Of a DNA stretch of 64,000 bases, positions 1 through 7,301 are shown in pieces. Both the position numbers and the translations under genes were made by a program. The DNA comes from Cytophagales bacterium. GTDB lineage: Bacteria; Bacteroidota; Bacteroidia; Cytophagales; Cyclobacteriaceae. The notes beneath the pieces are model-generated. The model made no database searches. It was not told the DNA's origin and saw nothing but the letters and a program-made list of their open reading frames with translations. Position 1 is the stretch's first letter, and each line of letters opens with the position of its first letter. Location: contig JAFLBQ010000001.1 in assembly GCA_017303805.1 (NCBI GenBank), forward strand, positions 620,001 through 684,000. Reading direction: 5' to 3'.

Positions 1-1
1 T

Positions 2-1429
2 GGTCAAACCCTCGAGGCCCTGGCCGGCCGTGTTTTGCTTACGCGGTGGATACAGAACACCCGCCCTTTCGATAAGACGAAAGATACATTCCGGTTTCTT
101 TTTGCTTCGTTCCTGATGTGTGTTATCGGTGCCGGTATTGTAAGCGGTGCCTTGTGGGGCTGTGGAATTTTGCCAACCCCTACGTTGGCAACCTACCTTA
201 CACAAAGCTGGATTAGCAATGTGGTAGGGATATTATTATTCGCACCCCTCATGTTGTCGTTAACCGGAAAGCGCCCCGTAAAACTTTCGCCTGAGAAATT
301 GATGGAAGGCGGACTATGCGCAGCCAGTTTACTCATCCTTGCATTGTCGGTACGGTACGGCTATCTCAATGCAACTTTAATCAACTCGCTGCCCTACATG
401 CTTATTCCGGTATTGTTATGGCTTGCCTTCCGGTTTGATCTGGTTGCAGGAATGACGGTGGTGTTGGCTGCATCGTTTGCGGCCATTTATTTTACAGAGC
501 AGCAAGTGGGGCCATTTGTTCAACTGCTTCCAAACGAGTCCATGCTGGCTGTGCAGGTTTTTATTGGTGTTATCGCTATTTCTACTTTGGTACTATCTGC
601 AACAGTTTCGGAGCGTGCCCAGGCGCAGCAAGCCTTGCATAAATTCAATTCCAATCTGGAGGCGATGGTGCAGGAACGTACGCAGGCCCTCAACGAAGAA
701 ATTGCTACCCGCAAGGTAGCAGAGAATAGCCTGGTGCAAACCAACGATGAGCTGAGCAAGCGCAACAAAGAGTTGGATAATTTTGTGTACAGTGTGTCGC
801 ACGATTTGCGTGCTCCCATCGCTTCGGTGTTAGGCTTGATTAATCTCGCCAAGAAAGACGATGACCCGGCCATGAAGCAGGTTTACCTGGATCGGATAAA
901 CCACAGCGCCATGCAACAAGACGATTTTATTCAGGAGATTCTGGATCAATCGCGCAATGCCCGCCTGGATATTAAGAAGGAGGCCGTATTTTTTGAACCG
1001 TTGATCGAAGAGACCTTCAATCAACTAAAGTTTGCCACGGCTAATGCCCACCGGTTGGAAAAGATTGTTGTTGTTCAACAAGACCAGGCTTTTCAAAGCG
1101 ATCGCTGGCGCTTAAAGGTGGTAATGAATAACATTATCTCTAACGCTATTCGGTACCGGAACGGTCGCGAGCCGGTGATTCGTGTAAACGTAGCCGTTGA
1201 AGACCACAAAGTTACTATTGAAGTAGAAGATAATGGCCGGGGTATAGCACCGGAACATTTGAATCGCGTATGCGATATGTTTTACCGGGCTACCGATGAA
1301 GGAGCCGGATCGGGCCTTGGACTTTATATTGTAAAAGAAACGCTCGATAAACTCCACGGGCAAATTCAAATCAACTCGGAGTTTGGTAAAGGAACTACCG
1401 TACGCTTGGAGATTCCGGAAGTGGCCTGA
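2..1429 (+). CDS. MASE1-domain sensor histidine kinase (5' end outside window)
   Basis: The reading frame is open to the left edge of the window, so this is the 3' part of a larger gene; a TTG at 35 is available but is unlikely to be the true start, because the residues before it (G-x-T-L-E-A-L) look like the inside of a MASE1 membrane domain. What is visible: several hydrophobic segments over about residues 20-205 counted from 35, a coiled-coil linker, a HisKA domain with the phospho-acceptor in SHDLRAP (H256 counted from 35), and a HATPase domain with DNGRGI and GSGLGLYIV boxes near the C-terminus. MASE1 is an integral membrane sensory domain of unknown ligand. The kinase should autophosphorylate and pass phosphate to a response regulator; none lies downstream. 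The kinase class is certain, the signal unknown. Confidence 0.9.
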   Translation, partial: GQTLEALAGRVLLTRWIQNTRPFDKTKDTFRFLFASFLMCVIGAGIVSGALWGCGILPTPTLATYLTQSWISNVVGILLFAPLMLSLTGKRPVKLSPEKLMEGGLCAASLLILALSVRYGYLNATLINSLPYMLIPVLLWLAFRFDLVAGMTVVLAASFAAIYFTEQQVGPFVQLLPNESMLAVQVFIGVIAISTLVLSATVSERAQAQQALHKFNSNLEAMVQERTQALNEEIATRKVAENSLVQTNDELSKRNKELDNFVYSVSHDLRAPIASVLGLINLAKKDDDPAMKQVYLDRINHSAMQQDDFIQEILDQSRNARLDIKKEAVFFEPLIEETFNQLKFATANAHRLEKIVVVQQDQAFQSDRWRLKVVMNNIISNAIRYRNGREPVIRVNVAVEDHKVTIEVEDNGRGIAPEHLNRVCDMFYRATDEGAGSGLGLYIVKETLDKLHGQIQINSEFGKGTTVRLEIPEVA

Positions 1430-1466
1430 GCGCTTTCCAATTTTAGCCGGAGTTAGTTATGAGTAG

Positions 1467-1482
1467 TGTAATTTAAATTACA
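1467..1482. promoter_or_regulatory. 16-bp perfect palindrome, candidate operator
   Basis: TGTAATTTAAATTACA is a perfect 16-bp inverted repeat with no spacer, lying in the 78-bp gap between the kinase stop and the hexosaminidase start. There is no T-run or GC-rich stem, so it does not look like a terminator; the shape fits a dimeric regulator site controlling the hexosaminidase. The regulator is unknown. Confidence 0.4.
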
Positions 1483-1507
1483 TTCGCGCTCTACCTAATT
1501 CCTCGTT

Positions 1508-3085
1508 ATGAAAAATCTGCGCTTCCTATTTCTGATTTTTACTGCCTGTATTGTAGCAGCCTGCAAGCAAGGCGAGCCAACCAATCTGGCTGCCGGAAGT
1601 ATTATTCCCAAACCCGTATCGATTACAGCAACCGGCAAAGTGTTTGAGCTTACTGCCGGCACGGTAATTCGTACCACCCATGCGTGGCCGGCTTTGGTCG
1701 ATTCGCTGGAGGCTCTTACCGGATTTACGTTTAAGTTAGAAACCGGCAGCGCCACTTCCGGGATTTTGTTTGAATTGGATTCGGCCGCTAACGAATTAGG
1801 TTCTGAAGGCTATGAATTAACAATTGAGCCTAAGAAAATCGTGCTCAGAGCCCACCACGCGGCTGGAATTTTTTATGGTTCCCAGACTTTATTACAACTG
1901 ATTAAACCGGCATCGGCAAATCAGAAAGTCACAATCCCCACCGGAGTTATCAAAGATTTTCCCAACTATGCGTGGCGCGGATCCATGCTGGACGTATCGC
2001 GGCACTTTTTTAGTGTTGCCGATGTAAAGCGCTATATCGACCTGATCAGTCACTATAAAATGAATGTACTTCATTTACATTTAACCGATGACCAGGGCTG
2101 GCGAATAGAAATTAAAAGCTGGCCCAATCTTGCTCAGCACGGGGGCACCACGCAGGTTGGCGGTGGTAAAGGCGGTTTTTATACGCAAGCGCACTACAAA
2201 GAAATTGTAGCCTATGCAGCAGCCCGGTATGTTACCATCGTGCCGGAAATAGATATGCCCAGTCATATCAACGCAGCATTGGCTGCCTATGGCTCGCTTA
2301 ACAATTCCGATACGAAGTTTCCAAAAGATGGAATGTACACCGGCCCGGCTGAAACCCGGGGTATTGTGGACGGTAAAATTAAACCAACCAATTTATATAC
2401 AGGCATAGAAGTAGGCTGGAGCACGCTTAGTTTAAGCAAGCCGGCCACCTTGCAATTTGTGAACGATGTAATTCGGGAATTAGCAGAAATAACGCCTGGC
2501 CCGTATTTACACATTGGTGGCGATGAAGCCCACGTAACAAAAAAGGAAGAGTACATCCGGTTTATCAACCACTTTAGTGAAATTGTAAAAGCCAATGGCA
2601 AACAGATGATTGGGTGGGAAGAAATTGCGCAGGCCGCTATCGATAGCAATTCTATTGCACAGCATTGGGCTTCAGAGGAGCACGCTGCGGAAGCAGCCGC
2701 TAAAGGGGCCCGGATAATTATGTCGCCCAGTAAAAAAGTGTACCTCGATATGCAATACGATTCCACCACACGCATTGGATTGCATTGGGCCGCCTACATC
2801 GAAGTGGATGAGTCGTACAACTGGGATCCGGCCACCCGGGTAAAGGGTATTACCCGCCAGCATATTCTGGGAGTAGAAGCCCCGTTGTGGTCTGAAACAG
2901 TAACAAATCGGGCTGATATTGAATACCTGGCCTTTCCACGGTTGATTGGGGTAGCCGAAATTGGCTGGTCGCCCGATGGCCGAACCTGGGATGAGTACCG
3001 GGTTAGATTGGGAAATCATACCTCGCACCTGAACCGCCTCGGAGTGAATTTTTACCGTTCACCAAAAGTGGATTGGATGGATTAA
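1508..3085 (+). CDS. Beta-N-acetylhexosaminidase, GH20, lipoprotein
   Basis: A 525-residue GH20 enzyme that removes terminal N-acetylglucosamine or N-acetylgalactosamine from chitin fragments, peptidoglycan pieces or glycans. The N-terminus is a lipoprotein signal ending in VAAC (Cys19 or so), so it should sit in the outer or inner membrane facing the periplasm or exterior. A GH20b-like N-terminal domain (about 30-150) precedes the TIM barrel, which contains H-x-G-G-D-E-A-H with the catalytic Asp339-Glu340 pair for substrate-assisted catalysis, plus LHLTDDQGWRIEI and W-rich C-terminal barrel motifs (HWA, EAPLWSE). Length is typical of Bacteroidota HexB-like enzymes. It appears to be a single-gene unit preceded by a 16-bp palindrome. 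Confidence 0.93.
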   Translation: MKNLRFLFLIFTACIVAACKQGEPTNLAAGSIIPKPVSITATGKVFELTAGTVIRTTHAWPALVDSLEALTGFTFKLETGSATSGILFELDSAANELGSEGYELTIEPKKIVLRAHHAAGIFYGSQTLLQLIKPASANQKVTIPTGVIKDFPNYAWRGSMLDVSRHFFSVADVKRYIDLISHYKMNVLHLHLTDDQGWRIEIKSWPNLAQHGGTTQVGGGKGGFYTQAHYKEIVAYAAARYVTIVPEIDMPSHINAALAAYGSLNNSDTKFPKDGMYTGPAETRGIVDGKIKPTNLYTGIEVGWSTLSLSKPATLQFVNDVIRELAEITPGPYLHIGGDEAHVTKKEEYIRFINHFSEIVKANGKQMIGWEEIAQAAIDSNSIAQHWASEEHAAEAAAKGARIIMSPSKKVYLDMQYDSTTRIGLHWAAYIEVDESYNWDPATRVKGITRQHILGVEAPLWSETVTNRADIEYLAFPRLIGVAEIGWSPDGRTWDEYRVRLGNHTSHLNRLGVNFYRSPKVDWMD

Positions 3086-3089
3086 TTTG

Positions 3090-3108
3090 CACGCTTAATC
3101 TGAGCGTG
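3090..3108. repeat. Small inverted repeat between hexosaminidase and adhesin operon
   Basis: CACGCT, a 7-base spacer, then AGCGTG form a perfect 6-bp dyad between the GH20 stop (3085) and the GTG start at 3122. There is no following T-run, so it is either a weak hairpin terminator or a regulatory site in the 5' leader of the adhesin operon. Confidence 0.3.
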
Positions 3109-3121
3109 TGAAGGTCTGCCC

Positions 3122-4798
3122 GTGTATGTACTAAGAATTTGGTTTGGAGGTTTTTTGATCCTGGCAGCAGGACTGGCCCAGTCCGCCTGGGCACAGAATT
3201 GTAATTGCCCGTTGCCCGCTGCGTGTGCCCCATGCCAAGGGGGCTTAAACACCATGACCCTGCGCTACAATGGTGGGCTGGCTGTGGCTATTACCATTTC
3301 CGACTTGGGTGGAATTGTTTACACCAATATTCTCGTGAATCCAGGAACTCAATTTTCATTTGCGGGATCTAACCCATTAGACAAATTTGTAGGCCCCAAC
3401 CTAACGGTTACTGTCAACGCTCTTTTAAACGCTACCATCGGAACCAACTGCGCCAATAATGTACAGGTTGGTGATACGTTTGGCAGTTTCACCGTAATGG
3501 CAATTTCCAGTTTAATTGGTGGCCCCATGTGTTGCCCACTTTCGCAGTTGGATACAACCCCACCGGTTATTACCGGTTGCCCGGCCAACATTAACCAGCC
3601 GGCAGTGGGCTGTTCTGCAACCGCTACGTGGACCGAGCCAACGGCAACAGATTTTTGTACCGTGCAAAGTTTTGTGCGAACCCATGCACCGGGAAGTACG
3701 TTTCCGGTGGGAGCTACGGCTGTTGTTTATACAGCTAAAGATCCGGCCGGCAATACCTCAACCTGCACATTCACCGTAACTGTTACCGACACCACACCAC
3801 CGGTAATAACAGGTTGTCCGGCAAACATCAATATATCGGCAGCCGCCAACTGCAAAGCATTTGCAAGCTGGACGGCCCCGACAGCTTTAGATAATTGCGC
3901 GGTACAGAGTTTTACAAGTACCCATGCCTCGGGCAGTGAGTTTAATCTTGGTACGACTACGGTTACCTATACCGCCCTTGATGCTGCTGGCAATTCTTCA
4001 ACCTGTACATTCACTGTAACTGTTACCGACACCACACCACCGGTAATTTCAGGTTGTCCGGCAAACATCAATATATCGGCAGCAGCCAACTGCAAAGCAT
4101 TTGCAAGTTGGACGGCCCCCACGGCTTCGGATAATTGCGCGGTGCAGAGTTTTACGAGTAGCCATGCCTCGGGTAGTGAGTTTGATACGGGTATCACCAC
4201 AGTAACTTATACGGCCATTGATTTATCGGGCAACAGAACGGTTTGTTCATTTGATGTGATTGTGGAGAACAATGAAACAATTCAGTTGACAGGTTGCCCT
4301 TCCGATGTGCAAGTATATGCCGATGAGACAGACGAAGCCGAAGTTACCTGGGTCGAGCCGGTTTTTAGCATTCAATGCGGAACGCTTACCGTTGAGCAAT
4401 CGGCCAGTCCGGGCACCCGATTTCCGGTAGGCGCAACCCGGGTAGCGTATAAGGCTACCGATCCTCTTAATCGCACGGCAAGTTGTATGTTTGTGGTTAC
4501 GGTGTTGCAGCGCGACATCGATGTAAAAGTATCGCAACTTGTAAGTCCGGATGGAGATGGTTTTAATGATGTCTGGAAAATTTTTGATATAGAAAATTAT
4601 CCTGACAACGAAGTTTTAATTGTGGATAGGTGGGGGAGTGAAGTCTTTAAGACAACCGGGTACAACGCCATTGATCGGGTGTGGGATGGAACTAAGAATG
4701 GAACGCTGTTGCCCACCGGTACGTATTTTTACCGGCTTCGGATTCAATACGGCAGGCGCAGCATCCGTAAAGAAGGCTTTATTGAATTGGTGAGATGA
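3122..4798 (+). CDS. HYR-repeat surface adhesin with T9SS type B (CHU_C) sorting tail
   Basis: A 558-residue exported protein. A GTG start is the only usable codon near a signal peptide (ends around AWAQ). A Cys-rich N-terminal part (about 25-145) is followed by four HYR/immunoglobulin-like modules beginning with TPPVI(T/S)GCP near residues 147, 226 and 306 and a divergent one near 390; each has paired Cys and GxTxVxYTAxDxAGN-like strands. The last 90 residues (about 465-558) start with VSPDGDGFNDVW and include V(D)RWGSEVF, the gliding-motility-associated C-terminal domain that routes proteins through the type IX secretion system. Such proteins are SprB-like adhesins placed on the cell surface with help of a PorP/SprF partner, which is exactly the next gene (ATGA overlap). 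Exact ligand unknown. Confidence 0.88.
   Translation: MYVLRIWFGGFLILAAGLAQSAWAQNCNCPLPAACAPCQGGLNTMTLRYNGGLAVAITISDLGGIVYTNILVNPGTQFSFAGSNPLDKFVGPNLTVTVNALLNATIGTNCANNVQVGDTFGSFTVMAISSLIGGPMCCPLSQLDTTPPVITGCPANINQPAVGCSATATWTEPTATDFCTVQSFVRTHAPGSTFPVGATAVVYTAKDPAGNTSTCTFTVTVTDTTPPVITGCPANINISAAANCKAFASWTAPTALDNCAVQSFTSTHASGSEFNLGTTTVTYTALDAAGNSSTCTFTVTVTDTTPPVISGCPANINISAAANCKAFASWTAPTASDNCAVQSFTSSHASGSEFDTGITTVTYTAIDLSGNRTVCSFDVIVENNETIQLTGCPSDVQVYADETDEAEVTWVEPVFSIQCGTLTVEQSASPGTRFPVGATRVAYKATDPLNRTASCMFVVTVLQRDIDVKVSQLVSPDGDGFNDVWKIFDIENYPDNEVLIVDRWGSEVFKTTGYNAIDRVWDGTKNGTLLPTGTYFYRLRIQYGRRSIRKEGFIELVR
3757..4236 (+). repeat. Two near-identical 240-bp tandem units (HYR modules)
   Basis: Units 3757-3996 and 3997-4236 are in phase and differ at only scattered positions in their first ~200 bases; each encodes one 80-residue HYR module. 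The high DNA identity suggests recent duplication or ongoing unit expansion and contraction of the adhesin. Confidence 0.8.
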
Positions 4799-5715
4799 GT
4801 TGCAGAGTTTCAGGGTTTATTTTTTTCATTTTGCTGATTCAGCATGTAACGGTGCGGGGCCAGCAGCAACCGCATTTTACGCAATATCTTTTTAGCGGGC
4901 TGGTCATCAATCCGGCCTATGCCGGGGCCGATGAAGTTTTAAGTGCAACGTTTATCGACAGGCATCAATGGTTAGGTTTAGAAGGTGCACCTAATACACA
5001 AACCCTTGCACTGCATGCATTAACAAAACGCAAGCGGGTTGGCCTCGGCCTATTGGTTTCGCGCGATGAAATTGGTGTGCATCAAAATCTTTCAGCGCAA
5101 TTCAGTTACGCCTATCACTTACCGGTTTCCAGGCAGGGCATTTTATCGTTTGGGTTGCAAGGAGGCGTGTTGCATCTGCGTGCCGATTACAACAAGTTAG
5201 TAACCAACTCAGCGCCCGACCCGCGATTAGCCGGTTACTTTCTGAACGAGATTTATGCCAGCGTGGGAACGGGCATCTACTTTCGGAATAAAAAATTAGA
5301 ACTCGGATTTTCCATGCCTGAGCTCTTGCCCAAAGCCAGCGCCATAAACGATAGCACTACGTTGAACTTTAAAAACCTGAATGCTTTTGCATTCGCAAGG
5401 TATCATCTGGATCTCAGTCCGGCTTGGGTGCTCGAACCCGGGTTGTTGCTTAAACGGTATGGAAATTTACCCGTCTCTTTCGAAAATACCTGGGCAATTA
5501 CATTCAAAGAAGTGCTGACAACCGGACTTACGTATCGCTTGCGCGAGTCGATTGGTTTGTTGATGCGCGCCAAATTAACACCGCAATTCAATATGGGCTA
5601 TGCCTACGATTACCCGTTGCCCGCCAACCTGCGTACATTCTCACCCTCGCACGAAATCATGTTGCAGTATCGGTTTAGTTATAATCAGTCTGGAATTAAA
5701 TCGCCCCGCTTGTGA
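4795..5715 (+). CDS. PorP/SprF family type IX secretion membrane protein
   Basis: A 306-residue outer-membrane beta-barrel protein of the PorP/SprF family. The signal peptide ends near VRGQQ and is followed by the family hallmark QPHFTQYLF and NPAYAGAD (about residues 25-45), then alternating amphipathic strands and a terminal strand ending in an aromatic pattern (MLQYRFSYN). SprF-type proteins help deliver or anchor type B (CHU_C-tailed) cargo such as SprB. The start ATG overlaps the adhesin stop (ATGA), so translation is coupled, and this protein is most likely dedicated to the upstream adhesin. A small extra C-terminal extension follows the last strand. Confidence 0.92.
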   Translation: MSCRVSGFIFFILLIQHVTVRGQQQPHFTQYLFSGLVINPAYAGADEVLSATFIDRHQWLGLEGAPNTQTLALHALTKRKRVGLGLLVSRDEIGVHQNLSAQFSYAYHLPVSRQGILSFGLQGGVLHLRADYNKLVTNSAPDPRLAGYFLNEIYASVGTGIYFRNKKLELGFSMPELLPKASAINDSTTLNFKNLNAFAFARYHLDLSPAWVLEPGLLLKRYGNLPVSFENTWAITFKEVLTTGLTYRLRESIGLLMRAKLTPQFNMGYAYDYPLPANLRTFSPSHEIMLQYRFSYNQSGIKSPRL

Positions 5716-7301
5716 GGTTGGTAGTGTTTATAACGATTGCAATTTTACCCGGCAATTTATGGGGCCAGAAAACTGTTTTTGATTTAGCCCGCAAAGACGC
5801 CACACTTGCCGAGCAATATTACTTTAAAGGAGATTTGTACGCAGCCCGGGCTTTGTACCAGCGTAGTTCGGCCATAAAGCCGGAAGTACGGTTTAAGATG
5901 CTCGGCCGCTGTACCTATCAACTACGGGATTATGTTGCGTGTGCCGATGCGTATCAGAAGTTAACAGGAACAACTGCAAAATGGCAAGCGCAGGATTATC
6001 TGAATTATGCCGAGGCGTTGGTTACTTTAAAAAAATACGAGACGGCATCGGAAATTTATAGAAAGGTTTTGGACCTGCCCGATTATGCCGATTGGATTGA
6101 AGGCAAACTGTGGCGGCTCGGCAATATGAAATATTTGTACGAGGACTCCGTGCACCTGGCCGTAAGGCGATTGAAGATCAACACAGAGTTTGCCGAATGG
6201 GGCGGCAGAACAATACAGGGTAAACTCGTGTTTTTATCTAACAGGCCAACAGGCGATGCCATCCGCATTCGTGATGCGGCCACCAACATGAACTTTTATC
6301 ATTACTATCAATCCAATGAAGTGATCGACACCCTGGTAGATGGGTGGGGCCGGCTGTTTCAGAGCCCGGGAAAATTTTCGGTGGAGTTGCCCAAAGGTAA
6401 TGCCGGTGGTTTTTGTTTTTACCAGAATTACACCAAGTTGGTTTTTACAGCCAATACCGGTCGGAAAGATCGCTACGGGATAGTTACGTTAGGAATCTTC
6501 TTTGCCGAATTACAAAACGGCAGGTGGATTCAAACAGGCGAGTTTGAATACAATAGTGCCACGTGGTCGGTAACCAACCCGTGGATAGATGAAACCGGGC
6601 AAACCCTCTACTTTGCTTCTAACAGCCGCGAAGGATTTGGCGGCTACGATCTTTATGTAAGCAACCTTAACAACTCGTGGAGCAAGCCGGTAAATCTTGG
6701 CGCTGCTATTAACTCTCCGTGGGACGAACAATTTCCGTGGGTTAGTGCCGGCAAACTTTACTTTGCCTCGAATGGACATTCTGGTTTAGGCGGGTTGGAT
6801 TTGTTTTCAACGGAGTTGCGCGCACCGGCCGAACCTGTAAACCTGGGGTACCCGATCAATTCTGAGTTTGACGACTTTGGCATTACGTTTACCGATTCGC
6901 TGGCCACCCACGGCTTTCTGAGTTCCAACCGCCAGCATGGTGGCCTGGATGATGACTTGTATGAGTTTGATATGGATTTGCAAACATACCCCTTTACCAT
7001 TACCGGAATCTTGAAGCAACAAGAACATGCCCAAAGCGATACGGCAAATGTGCGCGTATTGCAACAAGCAAAAATTGTTTTGAAAGACAATGCGCGGGGC
7101 ATTGAAGTGCTGCAAACTACATCCGATGCGGCCGGCTACTTTACCCTTACCATCCCGTATTTTGCCAAGTACACCTTGCAGGTGATAGATTCTGATGAGG
7201 TGGAACATGTAGCAGCATTTGATCTGCCGCGGCAACGCACTAAATCAACTGTACACGAAATAGTGCTTGTTAAAGATATTTTTCAAACCTTTACCCGATA
7301 A
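5712..7301 (+). CDS. TPR/PD40-repeat exported protein, OmpA domain absent
   Basis: A 529-residue protein that starts at a GTG overlapping the PorP stop. It has a signal peptide (ends near LWGQ), TPR-like helices (about 25-140; AEQYYFKGDLYAARALYQRS), then at least three PD40/WD40-like beta-propeller strands with the signature LYFASN(S/G)...GG(Y/L)DL at about 296, 347 and 398, and a C-terminal CarboxypepD_reg/Ig-like domain (about 430-529). This is the plan of PorE-like proteins of T9SS operons, which normally end in a peptidoglycan-binding OmpA domain; here the OmpA domain is missing and the gene ends before the kinase start. It may bridge the PorP complex to the following sensor kinase. Function is inferred from context. 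Confidence 0.82.
   Translation: MRLVVFITIAILPGNLWGQKTVFDLARKDATLAEQYYFKGDLYAARALYQRSSAIKPEVRFKMLGRCTYQLRDYVACADAYQKLTGTTAKWQAQDYLNYAEALVTLKKYETASEIYRKVLDLPDYADWIEGKLWRLGNMKYLYEDSVHLAVRRLKINTEFAEWGGRTIQGKLVFLSNRPTGDAIRIRDAATNMNFYHYYQSNEVIDTLVDGWGRLFQSPGKFSVELPKGNAGGFCFYQNYTKLVFTANTGRKDRYGIVTLGIFFAELQNGRWIQTGEFEYNSATWSVTNPWIDETGQTLYFASNSREGFGGYDLYVSNLNNSWSKPVNLGAAINSPWDEQFPWVSAGKLYFASNGHSGLGGLDLFSTELRAPAEPVNLGYPINSEFDDFGITFTDSLATHGFLSSNRQHGGLDDDLYEFDMDLQTYPFTITGILKQQEHAQSDTANVRVLQQAKIVLKDNARGIEVLQTTSDAAGYFTLTIPYFAKYTLQVIDSDEVEHVAAFDLPRQRTKSTVHEIVLVKDIFQTFTR

Noticed and set aside
2287-2775. 162-residue minus-strand open frame inside the hexosaminidase gene
   Set aside because: It lies wholly antisense to a well-supported GH20 gene and has no recognisable domain; it is a coding shadow.
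3757-4236. Direct repeats as a CRISPR array or mobile element
   Set aside because: The repeats are in phase with the reading frame and encode HYR modules.
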